Shown here: in pieces, positions 1 through 6,791 of the stretch
How positions within the stretch are numbered: position 1 is the stretch's first letter
How the letters are laid out: each line of letters opens with the position of its first letter
Assembly: GCA_036752825.1 (NCBI GenBank)
Contig: DAIORV010000051.1
Coordinates: 1-14,925 of the forward strand
Reading direction: 5' to 3'
DNA: 14,925 bases
From: UBA5177 sp002413265
Lineage (GTDB): Bacteria > Chloroflexota > UBA5177
Position numbers and translations under genes: made by a program
The notes under the pieces: generated by a model
Told to the model about the DNA's origin: nothing
Databases searched by the model: none
The model's input: the letters and a program-made list of their open reading frames with translations, nothing else

Positions 1-275
1 GGGCGCAGGAGATTTGAGGAGAGCTGACCTTAGTACGAGAGGACCGGGTTGGACGGACCGCTAGTGCACCAGTTGTTCTGCCAAGAGCATCGCTGGGTAG
101 CCATGTCCGGATGGGATAAGCGCTGAAAGCATCTAAGTGCGAAGCCCACTCCAAGATAAGATCTCCCACCGGATAACCGGGTAAGACCCCAGAGAGACCA
201 TCTGGTTGATAGGCCGCGGGTGTAAGAGAGGTGACTCTTTGAGCTGAGCGGTACTAATCGGTCGAGGGCTTGACC
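1..275 (+). rRNA. rrl: 23S ribosomal RNA, 3' end (partial)
   Basis: This is the last ~275 nt of 23S rRNA and it runs off the left edge. It includes the sarcin-ricin loop motif AGTACGAGAGGACC (about 32-45) and the conserved domain VI stretch around GGATAAGCGCTGAAAGCATCTAAG (113-136 region, cited only as a landmark). The terminal strand around 262-275 (TCGAGGGCTTGACC) would pair with the 5' end of 23S. The exact mature 3' end is inferred. The short reading frames over this stretch are ignored because the rRNA match is unambiguous. Confidence 0.97.
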
Positions 276-432
276 TCCTATCCCACTTTTCAGCGACGAG
301 TGGGATGGCGCCAAAGGTGGCGCCGCAGGACCGTGCAACGCCTGGCAAAGCGCTTATAGCGCAATGGATTCTCCCGCGGAGCTCAACAGCTTCCGTGGAC
401 CAGACTCGCATTCTCACTCGTCATGAGAGAGA
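276..432 (+). other. 23S-5S internal transcribed spacer with three hairpins
   Basis: The spacer has no tRNA. It holds three clean hairpins read directly from sequence: ATCCCACT (280-287) with AGTGGGAT (299-306); GGCGCCA (307-313) with TGGCGCC (318-324); and GCGCT (350-354) with AGCGC (358-362). Such stems usually serve rRNA maturation by RNase III or similar enzymes. The right edge (425-432) is one arm of the stem extending the 5S terminal helix. Confidence 0.75.
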
Positions 433-552
433 TATCCGGTGATCATAGCGGTGGGGAAACACCTGTTCCCATCCCGAACACAGCAGTTAAGCCCACCAGC
501 GCCGATGGTACTGCCCTGGCAACGGGGTGGGAGAGTAGGTCGTTGCCGGGTA
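433..552 (+). rRNA. rrf: 5S ribosomal RNA
   Basis: Complete 5S rRNA of about 120 nt. The 5' strand TATCCGGT (433-440) pairs with GCCGGGTA (545-552). The interior has hallmark 5S sequence: CACCTGTTCCCATCCCGAAC near 460-480, AGTTAAGCCC near 485-494, and GGGTGGGAGAGTAGG near 525-539. The helix extends outward to 425-432/553-560, giving about 16 pairs that probably form the processing or termination stem. It follows 23S in the standard order. Confidence 0.96.
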
Positions 553-571
553 TCTCTTTCTTTTTCTTCTT
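545..571 (+). terminator. rRNA operon terminator, T-rich tract after 5S
   Basis: The extended 5S helix (425-440 with 545-560) is followed at once by a pyrimidine run, TTTCTTTTTCTTCTT (557-571). This has the form of an intrinsic terminator in which the 5S stem supplies the hairpin. The repeat copies at 3799-3996 and 14482-14677 reproduce the 3' arm and the pyrimidine run but not the pairing 5' arm, so they would not form this particular hairpin. Confidence 0.55.
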
Positions 572-590
572 GGCAGAACCCGACCCTTTG

Positions 591-663
591 TATTCGAAAC
601 TGAGTAGATAACTGACTCAGTGTCGGTAGCACAGCGCTTCGAGAGTTGGTAAGGCTCGCCGAT
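591..663 (+). repeat. Dispersed intergenic repeat, copy A (rRNA-operon-linked)
   Basis: One copy of a repeat present at four loci in the window. The core ATTCGAAACTGAGTAGATAA (592-611) is identical in the copies near 3927 and 14608. A second conserved box, TAGCACAGCGC, lies at about 627-637, followed by GAGAGTTGGTAAGGC. Homology to other copies begins inside the 3' end of 5S (TTGCCGGGTATCTCT), so the 5S tail, terminator and repeat act as one unit. The right end coincides with the break in a GGDEF fragment. No protein is supported here. Confidence 0.8.
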
Positions 664-804
664 ATAAAGGTGGTCGAGGTCGAGAACGACGAGAGTTCCT
701 CGGTCTCCGTGGCGCCGCACGTCGGCTGTATGAGCGGCGAGGACTGCCTCCTCGAAGTTGCGCCTGTGAAATAGGCCGGTCCGCGGGTCGTATTGCTGAT
801 CCAT
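663..804 (-). pseudogene. Truncated GGDEF (diguanylate cyclase) domain fragment
   Basis: On the minus strand, about 40 residues match the start of a GGDEF domain: YDPRTGLFHRRNFEEA (from about 792), then RRHGD and LVVLDLDHL ending near 667. In diguanylate cyclases the DxLTGLxNRR motif is followed by LDxDxFK and then the GGDEF active loop. Here the domain stops after LDLDHL and enters the repeat at about 660, so the GTP-binding loop and catalytic motif are missing. It cannot make c-di-GMP. The 5' boundary is uncertain: an ATG at 804 is shown, but the frame is open to 933, overlapping the end of the neighbouring lipoprotein gene. It is probably a remnant of a larger gene cut at the repeat junction. 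Confidence 0.7.
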
Positions 805-889
805 CGGGAGCTCAGTCACACTCGGCGCCGCTCGGTGGCGCTCCTGTGCTGTTCTATGGCGGACTCGCGTGATGTCGGAAGCCCGGTTG

Positions 890-2101
890 CTACCCGCTGA
901 TAATTCCCGAAAAGCTCCAGGCTGGATCAGCACTAATTTCGCTCACCGGCTGACCTTGCATGGTGTAGAGCCAGACACCCTGATTCGAGGTCAGGGCCAC
1001 AAACTCGTTATCGTTCCACCAGCCCAAGACACTCAGATTGGGCAAATCGATGTGGCTTTGATCGGGCACGCTCACCATCTCGATGCTGGCCTCAGGAGTG
1101 GCCCCGTTACAGGTGTCGTTGTCACTGACTCGATTGACCGCAACATGGTCCCCGTCGGGACTGATTGCAACCTGAGGTTCCCCGTTCCAAACGAAGGCTC
1201 CTGCGACCAACGACGGGAACTCTGAGTAGATCACCCCATTGATGACCACCCAGTGCTCATCGTCGCCCTCCCACGCGACTGTGTCCTGGCTGTCTGCGTC
1301 CAGATACTGCTCAATCCCGCTGAACAGATTGGTCAGTGCTCCGGTGGTGGGGTTGAGGATGAAGGCAGCGGCGCCAGTGCCAGTGTAGGGCGAGCAACTT
1401 GTGTAGGACGGAGGAATCCGCACCAAGATTATCCCCGCGCTTGTCCACGCTGGTGCTGCGTCTACGAAGCCGACGGGCGCCACCCAGTGGAATAGGGTTC
1501 GTACTGGCTTCCCGAGACCACTAATGTTCACTTCGCCGTACTGCCTTCCAGTTTTATCCATGCCTGAGTAGACGTTCCAGGCCCATTCGGTCCCATTGGG
1601 GGAAGTGATCAGTTGCTCGGTGTTACCGCCAAGAGGCTCGGCCCAAGTTCCCATAGGCTTTCCCGCCCTGGATAGCACAACCAGTTCGGTCATGGGGATA
1701 CCGGTATACACACTGGGGGTGTTCTCGAGGAGTACGTCTGGTCCGGCCACCTGGGGAGAAACGTTTTGTCCCTGGGTGGCGACTTGCTGAGCAGTCTCTC
1801 CGGACATTTGCTCCATCTCGGCCGCAGTTAGCCCCCATTGCTCCACTCCCTGACTGTTGACAACCTTCATATCCCCGGTTCCGCTATTCGACAGCAATGC
1901 CAGAGGAGGCTCCGGCAATGGAGTGGGGATCACGGTCGGTGCGGCGCTCGGCGTTGGGGTCAGCGTTGGTGCGGCGCTAAGCGTAGGCGTGGAGGTGCTC
2001 GGTGAAGGCGTCGGCGCCGGCCCCGCACAGGCCGCCAGAAGTAATGACAGCGGCAAGAGTGCGATCAACCGATAACGACGGTTTTGGGCCCCGCGTTCCA
2101 T
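890..2101 (-). CDS. Secreted lipoprotein, beta-propeller-like
   Basis: A 403-aa protein of unrecognised family. The N-terminus is a lipoprotein signal peptide: basic n-region (RRYR, 8-11), hydrophobic core (12-24) and lipobox LAAC with Cys25. The mature protein should therefore be diacylated and anchored outside the cell. A Pro/Thr/Ser/Ala linker with PTPS-type repeats spans about 28-66, then a beta-rich domain. Motifs SPNGTEWAW (about 168-175) and ISPDGDHVAVN (about 313-323) resemble the SPDG-x-x-(V/I)A turns of TolB or WD-like propeller blades, so a propeller fold is inferred. The ATG at 2101 is chosen because the signal peptide follows directly; the ribosome site is weak. The gene is divergent from a second lipoprotein with the same architecture at 2506. 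The ligand is unknown. Confidence 0.85.
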   Translation of the reverse strand: MERGAQNRRYRLIALLPLSLLLAACAGPAPTPSPSTSTPTLSAAPTLTPTPSAAPTVIPTPLPEPPLALLSNSGTGDMKVVNSQGVEQWGLTAAEMEQMSGETAQQVATQGQNVSPQVAGPDVLLENTPSVYTGIPMTELVVLSRAGKPMGTWAEPLGGNTEQLITSPNGTEWAWNVYSGMDKTGRQYGEVNISGLGKPVRTLFHWVAPVGFVDAAPAWTSAGIILVRIPPSYTSCSPYTGTGAAAFILNPTTGALTNLFSGIEQYLDADSQDTVAWEGDDEHWVVINGVIYSEFPSLVAGAFVWNGEPQVAISPDGDHVAVNRVSDNDTCNGATPEASIEMVSVPDQSHIDLPNLSVLGWWNDNEFVALTSNQGVWLYTMQGQPVSEISADPAWSFSGIISG

Positions 2102-2505
2102 CTCACTGTACTTACTCCCATCCTTGACAAAAAGTTACACGTTTGCGTGGTTGAGTCCGGTGCTGGCACGCCTGGCGTGCAGGGCTGAGGCGGGCAGACG
2201 GGATCCGTCGACGGCGGCTAGCGAGGCTCCAGTCGAAGGCAACGGGATCCGCCGGAAGTGAAAAGTACGTGTCAGTTCCGCATCTACTAGGCGTTGATTC
2301 CGAGGCCCCGCCGATACCTACATGGCGACCGGGTCATACAAGGAACCTGGGCGTCTATGGGCGTTGTAAGTGGCTCCTCTGAGGGTCCGGTCGGCGCTCG
2401 AATGGTCGAGGCACCCGTAACGAGGCCCGCCATCGCTCGGTTCCATCGATGCACCCTGATCGTCCGGCGACTCTCCGTCGACTGGCCTGAGGGAAAGGAG
2501 TACGG
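2102..2505. other. Divergent intergenic region between two lipoprotein genes
   Basis: This 404-bp gap separates the two divergent lipoprotein genes and must carry both promoters. No convincing sigma70 -35/-10 pair was found; a TTGACA at 2125-2130 has no matching -10. A short direct repeat, ACGGGATCCG, occurs near 2198 and 2243. A frame on the plus strand (2294-2509) ends in an ATGA overlap with the downstream lipoprotein, but its composition is not convincingly coding. Confidence 0.4.
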
Positions 2506-3783
2506 ATGAGATCCGCAGTCTTCGCCGGGGCCATAGTCGCAACGGCGCTCGCGGCAGGGTGTGCGAGCACCCCGCTCAGGCCACCGTCTCGCAACGCTCA
2601 GACGACCCCGTCGTCGACATCGACCGCGTTGGCGACACCGGCAACCAACCCGACGCCGACACCAACCACGTGCCCCGCGACAACGACCTCCGATGTCGCC
2701 GTAGTGCTCACGGACTGGGTGGACAGCTCGACCTATACAGTCAATCTAGTCAACACAGATGGTTGCGTCGTCGCGTCAGCCACAGCCCACACGTGGTCTG
2801 GGTACACCCCGAATGGCGCAACAACGGAGACGGTCACGATGCCGACGAGCGAATCCGCGACGCGGGTGTATTTCCTCGACGGTGATTCGACGGTTCGCTA
2901 TCTGGCTCTGGACGGAAGCACCGGAGTTGCCGCCGAGCTTCCCGGATCCGTCACCGGTAGGGTCTCGTTCAGCGTTAGCCCCGACAACTCTCGAATCGCC
3001 TTCTCGGTCATGAGCTGGGGATCGGCCGGTTTCGAGGAGCAGTCGTACGTCGAGGACCTGGGAACCGGAGCGAACCGCACGGAACTCTTCACTATCCGCG
3101 ACGGACCGCCCGGGCTGGGCGGCGGTGGCGTCGCCGAGGAGCCGATTGGGTGGGTCAACGGGGACATCGTCTACGGGCTGCTGGCAGCGGTGAACCAATA
3201 CAGCCCGGGCCCATTTCCACCACCTTTCGAGGCGTATCACGTCGCTAAGCCGAGCAACAGTCAGCGTCTGGCCAGCATCTGCGCCGGGTCCGGCAACGCC
3301 TGGGTGTTCGAATCCGGGATTTACACCGCATTGCCTACAGCAACCGGTGTGCTGTGCAGGGTGGGCGATCAACAGGACCAACCGATCGGAACGCTCGTCC
3401 TGGTTTCGTGGTCGGGGAGCCAACTGAGGACAATCGGTGATGCCGCGTGTGCAACCCCCGCTGCTGTCTCCCCTGGCGGCAATGTTGCCACCGCCGGCCA
3501 GGTGAATGTCGGAACCCCACCGGGGCAGTGCAGTGGCGGCTCGTTCACGATCAAGGTGAACACCAACGGGATATCGCGGACGCTTGCAGCAACAGGCCTC
3601 GTCGAAGGTTGGATGGACGACGCTCACCTATTTGTCGATGCGACTACGAACCATGATGAGTTCCCATTCATCCCCGCAGGGTCCCCGTTTCCACAGCTTG
3701 AGATCGTCAACGTCGGCAATGGTGTGACCGCGATGGTCGCTGTCAAGGGCCTGTTCGCCGGCAGCGTCCCGTCGGGCATCTAG
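2506..3783 (+). CDS. Secreted lipoprotein, beta-propeller-like
   Basis: A 425-aa protein of unrecognised family. It begins with a short lipoprotein signal peptide, with hydrophobic residues 5-17 and lipobox AAGC ending at Cys19. A Thr/Ser/Pro linker (about 22-60) leads into a beta-rich extracellular domain. The motif VSPDNSRIAFSV (about 157-168) matches the SPDG-type propeller turn also seen in the divergent neighbour at 890-2101. The sharing of lipobox, low-complexity linker and propeller-like turn suggests paralogy or at least the same design, though overall identity looks low. The ATG at 2506 has a good GGAAAGGAG ribosome site (about 2492-2500). Cysteines at about 56 and 87 and several in the C-terminal half could form disulfides. 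It may act as an envelope sensor or binding protein; no enzyme motif is visible. Confidence 0.87.
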   Translation: MRSAVFAGAIVATALAAGCASTPLRPPSRNAQTTPSSTSTALATPATNPTPTPTTCPATTTSDVAVVLTDWVDSSTYTVNLVNTDGCVVASATAHTWSGYTPNGATTETVTMPTSESATRVYFLDGDSTVRYLALDGSTGVAAELPGSVTGRVSFSVSPDNSRIAFSVMSWGSAGFEEQSYVEDLGTGANRTELFTIRDGPPGLGGGGVAEEPIGWVNGDIVYGLLAAVNQYSPGPFPPPFEAYHVAKPSNSQRLASICAGSGNAWVFESGIYTALPTATGVLCRVGDQQDQPIGTLVLVSWSGSQLRTIGDAACATPAAVSPGGNVATAGQVNVGTPPGQCSGGSFTIKVNTNGISRTLAATGLVEGWMDDAHLFVDATTNHDEFPFIPAGSPFPQLEIVNVGNGVTAMVAVKGLFAGSVPSGI

Positions 3784-3798
3784 TCGCAAGGGTAAACA

Positions 3799-3996
3799 GA
3801 GCAGATAATTCGGCCTCGTTCGCTCACGACACGCAAGATGCCAACGGCGCACTAGCACGGCGCATAAGCCCTGGATGCTTGCCGGGTATCCCTCTCTTGT
3901 TTTTCAGCCTCTCGGATCTGTTCTGTATTCGAAACTGAGTAGATAATCAATTGGGCTGGATAGCAGAGCGCTCGCAGAGGTGATAAGCCAGCGATG
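3799..3996 (+). repeat. Dispersed intergenic repeat, two-unit copy B
   Basis: About 198 bp, roughly 80% identical by eye to the copy at 14482-14677. Unit 1 starts GAGCAGATAA (3799) and contains CTAGCACGGCGC, GGATGCTTGCCGGGTATC and a pyrimidine run. Unit 2 holds the exact core ATTCGAAACTGAGTAGATAA (3927-3946), then ATAGCAGAGCGCTC and GATAAGCCAGCGATG. Within unit 2, GCTGG (3955-3959) and CCAGC (3988-3992) can pair. TTGCCGGGTATC plus the pyrimidine run matches the 3' end and downstream flank of 5S. The element fills the convergent gap between the lipoprotein and CDF-like genes. Confidence 0.85.
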
Positions 3997-4044
3997 AAGG
4001 CCGAAAGCGGGTGGGATGACAGTCCGTGCAACGCCACGTCCGGC

Positions 4045-4689
4045 TCACGCCGCTCGCCCCAGAACGACGCTGAGAGCCATCGCTCCGCACGCCACGATCG
4101 TGGCTGCGGCAGCATCGACCCATGTCCAGCCCAAAGCCGCCGAGAACCCGGTCCCGGCAAGCGTGACCAAGGCGAGGAGCGAGCCAGTAGCGGACAGCCA
4201 ACCATCCGCGTGCAAGGCGTGGCTGCCGACGAGGGGAGCAACACGGCGCTTCATGAACGCCAGCGTTGCGAGGACCACGACCGAAAGCCCGGCCAACACG
4301 ACACCCGCGGCCACGGCGTCAACGACTGTATGCGTCACAAGCCGATGAACGGATTCGGCGGCGGTCGCGAGTCCAATCACGAACATGCCGATGATCACGA
4401 CGCGCAGCGCGAAACGTTCGTGGCGCTCGGACACGACTTCGTGGCGCAAGGAATGCCGGAAGTGGACCACGAGCGCCGTCGACCCCGCGGCATCGAGCAA
4501 GGAAATCGCCCCAAACGAGATCAGCACGAGACTGTTCCCCAGTGCGCCGATCGCGCAGGCGGCCGCGCCGGCGAGGAGGGTCCACAGCAGCGAGGCAGCA
4601 GATACACGCAGGGCGGCCCGCGCGTGGTCGACCGACGCCAGTGCGTCCGGCGAGGATGTTTCGATCCGAGGCGGGGCGAGTTCGCTCAT
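4045..4689 (-). CDS. CDF-like cation transporter family membrane protein
   Basis: A 214-aa integral membrane protein with about six hydrophobic segments (near 30-50, 52-75, 95-112, 122-143, 166-186, 190-210). The C-terminal half, SHALHADGWLSATG (156-169) followed by GWTWVDAAAATIVA (187-200), is characteristic of the transmembrane region of cation diffusion facilitators, which exchange divalent metals for protons. An Asp in the second segment (ISLLDAAGS, Asp66) fits the family, but the usual HxxxD of segment 5 is not intact (HADGW). There is also no C-terminal cytoplasmic metal-binding domain. Metal transport is therefore uncertain. The ATG at 4689 is preferred over the GTG at 4731 because a GGAG lies five bases upstream. 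The gene stands alone between repeat copies B and C. Confidence 0.75.
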   Translation of the reverse strand: MSELAPPRIETSSPDALASVDHARAALRVSAASLLWTLLAGAAACAIGALGNSLVLISFGAISLLDAAGSTALVVHFRHSLRHEVVSERHERFALRVVIIGMFVIGLATAAESVHRLVTHTVVDAVAAGVVLAGLSVVVLATLAFMKRRVAPLVGSHALHADGWLSATGSLLALVTLAGTGFSAALGWTWVDAAAATIVACGAMALSVVLGRAA

Positions 4690-4820
4690 GGCACTCCAGT
4701 GCTGTTGTGCCGACCAGACTTCCCGGCTCACCGTACGCCCGACAGGCGCTCGCCCATCCTACCGAACTGGGCGCTCGGAGGTCCTCGCCCCTGAATGCTC
4801 TTCGGTACCTCGCACGTCAA

Positions 4821-4912
4821 GTATCTCCTGAGCCTGATTCGAAACTGAGTTAGAGATCAGATTCGGGCCTTCTAACACAGCGCTCAGAGAGCTGGTACGG
4901 CGCGCCGTAGCG
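4821..4912 (+). repeat. Dispersed intergenic repeat, degenerate copy C
   Basis: A shorter, diverged copy. GTATCTCCTGAGCCT leads to GATTCGAAACTGAGTTAGA (4836-4854), which departs from the core only near its end. The second box CTAACACAGCGCTC follows (about 4872-4885), then GAGAGCTGGTACGGC (4887-4901). It lies between the CDF-like gene and the MutS-type gene pair. Nothing recognisable occupies 4913-5138 apart from the upstream extension of the MutS reading frame. Confidence 0.7.
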
Positions 4913-5138
4913 ATCGTTGCTCAGTTGGCTAGTCACATCGTAGAATCGAAACAGACGGCGATGGAGCTCGCCGAAAGTGCCCTCGTGGCTGATGGCCCCT
5001 GTTGACAACCTCGCCGTGAGAACAGGAGTGCGCCATCACAGACCGAGCGACGCGGAGCCCCGGCCGGCGCCAATCCGGCGTCCGGTGCATAGTCCCATGG
5101 CAGCCATCGGGCTGCGGTGCAGGATGCGGAGGCGCTCC

Positions 5139-6791
5139 GTGCCGAAGCTGATCGAGCACCCGCCAGACGGCGAGGGCGGCGTCAGCCACCGCGGTGGTGG
5201 CGCGGAAAGCGCATACGGGAAACCCTCCCCGGAGTCGCCAGCGTCCGGAGGGCTTCGTTGCTTCAACAGCTTGCTCTTCAACGCCTCGGTGGGGGAGACC
5301 GCCGCCGAGCAAGAGGATCGCTCGTTCGCATCCGACCTGAACATCGACCAGGTCGTCGCGGCGATCGCCGGGGTCGGCGAGGAGCGCGATCTCATCACAA
5401 GTCTCTTCTACCGCCACCTCGACGACGTCGACTCAGTCCGCTACCGTCAGGAAGTCTTTCGAGACTTGGAAGACCAGGCCTGTATCGAGCCGATGCGGCA
5501 CTTCGCCAACCTGATGCGCGAGGTACGTGACCACCTGGTTCACGTGACGAAGATGAGGTACCACTACCAACAGGAGGGGTGGTTCCTGGACGCAGCGGCC
5601 ATCTACTGCGATGCCGTGCGCTCTCTGGCAGACGATTTCGCCTCGCTGCGGATTCAATCCCGTGCTCTCCTCGCGTTCCGCGAGTTCCTCATCGCCTACG
5701 TCGCCTCCTCCGGGTTCATCGCTCTAGCTGCCGATACAAGAGATCAGAAGGATGCGCTCGGGCAAATCCGCTACTGCATTCGCATTCGTGCTGGACGAGT
5801 CGAGGTGAGCCGCTACGAGAACCAAGACGATTACAGCGCCGAGGTGTTAACGACGTTCCAGCGGTTCGAGCAGGGCGCCGTCAAAGACTATCGGGTCAAA
5901 TACCGCACGTCGCCGGGGATGAACCATGTCGGGGCGCAGATCCTGGAGCGGCTAGCCCGGCTGTTCGGTGATGAATTCTCGGCGCTAGACGGGTACTGCC
6001 AACAGCACGCCGAGTTCTTCGATGAGACGGTCCGGCGCTGCGAGCGCGAGCTCCAGTTCTACCTAGCCTATCTTGACTACATCGCTCCGCTACGAGCGGC
6101 TGGACTGGATTTCTGCTATCCGGAGGTGACTTCGGCCTCAAAAGAGATCTTCGCCACCGACACCTTCGACTTGGCTCTCGCGAAGAAACTGGTGTCGGAG
6201 AGCAAACCAGTCGTCCGAAACGATTTCCGCCTGGAAGGTCCCGAGCGCATCTTCGTAGTCTCTGGACCGAACCAGGGGGGCAAGACGACGTTCGCCCGCA
6301 CCTTCGGCCAGCTCCACCACCTAGCCGGCGTCGGGTGCCCGGTCCCTGGCAACAGTGCTCGCCTCTTCCTGTTCGACCGGCTCTTCGCCCATTTCGAGAG
6401 GAAGGAGGATCTCGCGAACATGAGTGGAAAGCTGGAGGACGACCTCGTGAGGATCCGCGAGGTTCTCCAGGCAGCGACGTCCAACAGCATCATCATCATG
6501 AACGAGATCTTCACGTCGACCACGCTCAGCGATGCTCGGTTCCTGGGCAAGAAGGCGATGGAGAAGATCATCCAGCTCGATCTACTGTGTGTCTACATCA
6601 CCTTCGTCGACGAAATGGCTTCCCTCGGCGAGTCTGTCGTCAGTATGGTCAGCACAATCCTTCCCGAGAACCCTGCCGAGCGCACCTACAAGGTGGTCAG
6701 AGGACCAGCCGACGGACTCGCCTATGCACTGGCGATCGCCGAGAAGCACAACCTCACTTACGAGAAGCTGCGGAGAAGGGTCATCTCATGA
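5139..6791 (+). CDS. MutS-type ATPase A (no mismatch-recognition domain)
   Basis: A protein of about 550 aa related to the core and ATPase domains of MutS, ABC-class ATPases that clamp DNA. With the GTG at 5139, Walker A GPNQGGKTT is at about 376-384, the signature-like LANMSGKLEDDL at 425-436, and Walker B IIIMNEIFTSTTLSDA at about 451-466. Walker B has Asn-Glu where classical MutS has Asp-Glu. The switch position reads VYITFVDE, lacking the histidine of the ATH motif. The N-terminal mismatch-binding domain (F-x-E) and connector are absent. The start is uncertain: the frame is open from 4977, recognisable homology begins near FNSLLF (5262), and the GTG at 5139 is chosen for GGAGG six bases upstream (5128-5132). 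It overlaps the next MutS gene by ATGA, so the two are translationally coupled and probably partner. Confidence 0.88.
   Translation: MPKLIEHPPDGEGGVSHRGGGAESAYGKPSPESPASGGLRCFNSLLFNASVGETAAEQEDRSFASDLNIDQVVAAIAGVGEERDLITSLFYRHLDDVDSVRYRQEVFRDLEDQACIEPMRHFANLMREVRDHLVHVTKMRYHYQQEGWFLDAAAIYCDAVRSLADDFASLRIQSRALLAFREFLIAYVASSGFIALAADTRDQKDALGQIRYCIRIRAGRVEVSRYENQDDYSAEVLTTFQRFEQGAVKDYRVKYRTSPGMNHVGAQILERLARLFGDEFSALDGYCQQHAEFFDETVRRCERELQFYLAYLDYIAPLRAAGLDFCYPEVTSASKEIFATDTFDLALAKKLVSESKPVVRNDFRLEGPERIFVVSGPNQGGKTTFARTFGQLHHLAGVGCPVPGNSARLFLFDRLFAHFERKEDLANMSGKLEDDLVRIREVLQAATSNSIIIMNEIFTSTTLSDARFLGKKAMEKIIQLDLLCVYITFVDEMASLGESVVSMVSTILPENPAERTYKVVRGPADGLAYALAIAEKHNLTYEKLRRRVIS
5223..5252 (+). 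promoter_or_regulatory. Inverted repeat with an SD-like arm at the start of MutS homology
   Basis: CCCTCC (5223-5228) pairs with GGAGGG (5247-5252), and GGA (5231-5233) with TCC (5244-5246), leaving a two-base bulge. The 3' arm is Shine-Dalgarno-like and lies just upstream of the point where family homology begins (about 5262). No usable in-frame ATG or GTG follows at proper spacing, so it may be only a structure inside the coding region. Confidence 0.35.

Noticed and set aside
30..632. Open frames on both strands across the 23S and 5S rRNA
   Set aside because: They lie within clear rRNA sequence, and their translations have no protein character.
487..660. Minus-strand peptide frames through the repeats (ending in a YSVSNT-like stretch), also at 3852-4244 and 14332-14649
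   Set aside because: They arise because the repeat core stays open in one frame. The flanking frame differs between copies, so they are not conserved proteins.
2294..2509. A 71-codon plus-strand frame ending in ATGA on the second lipoprotein start
   Set aside because: It has a TTG start without a ribosome site and a composition unlike a folded protein. The lipoprotein has its own strong site.
2776..3627. A 283-aa minus-strand frame opposite the lipoprotein at 2506-3783
   Set aside because: It is an antisense shadow in GC-rich coding sequence; the plus frame has a signal peptide and a ribosome site.
3799..4912. Integron attC sites as an explanation of the repeats
   Set aside because: No inverted core sites of the RYYYAAC/GTTRRRY type with the usual pairing were found, gene orientations are mixed, and no integrase is present.
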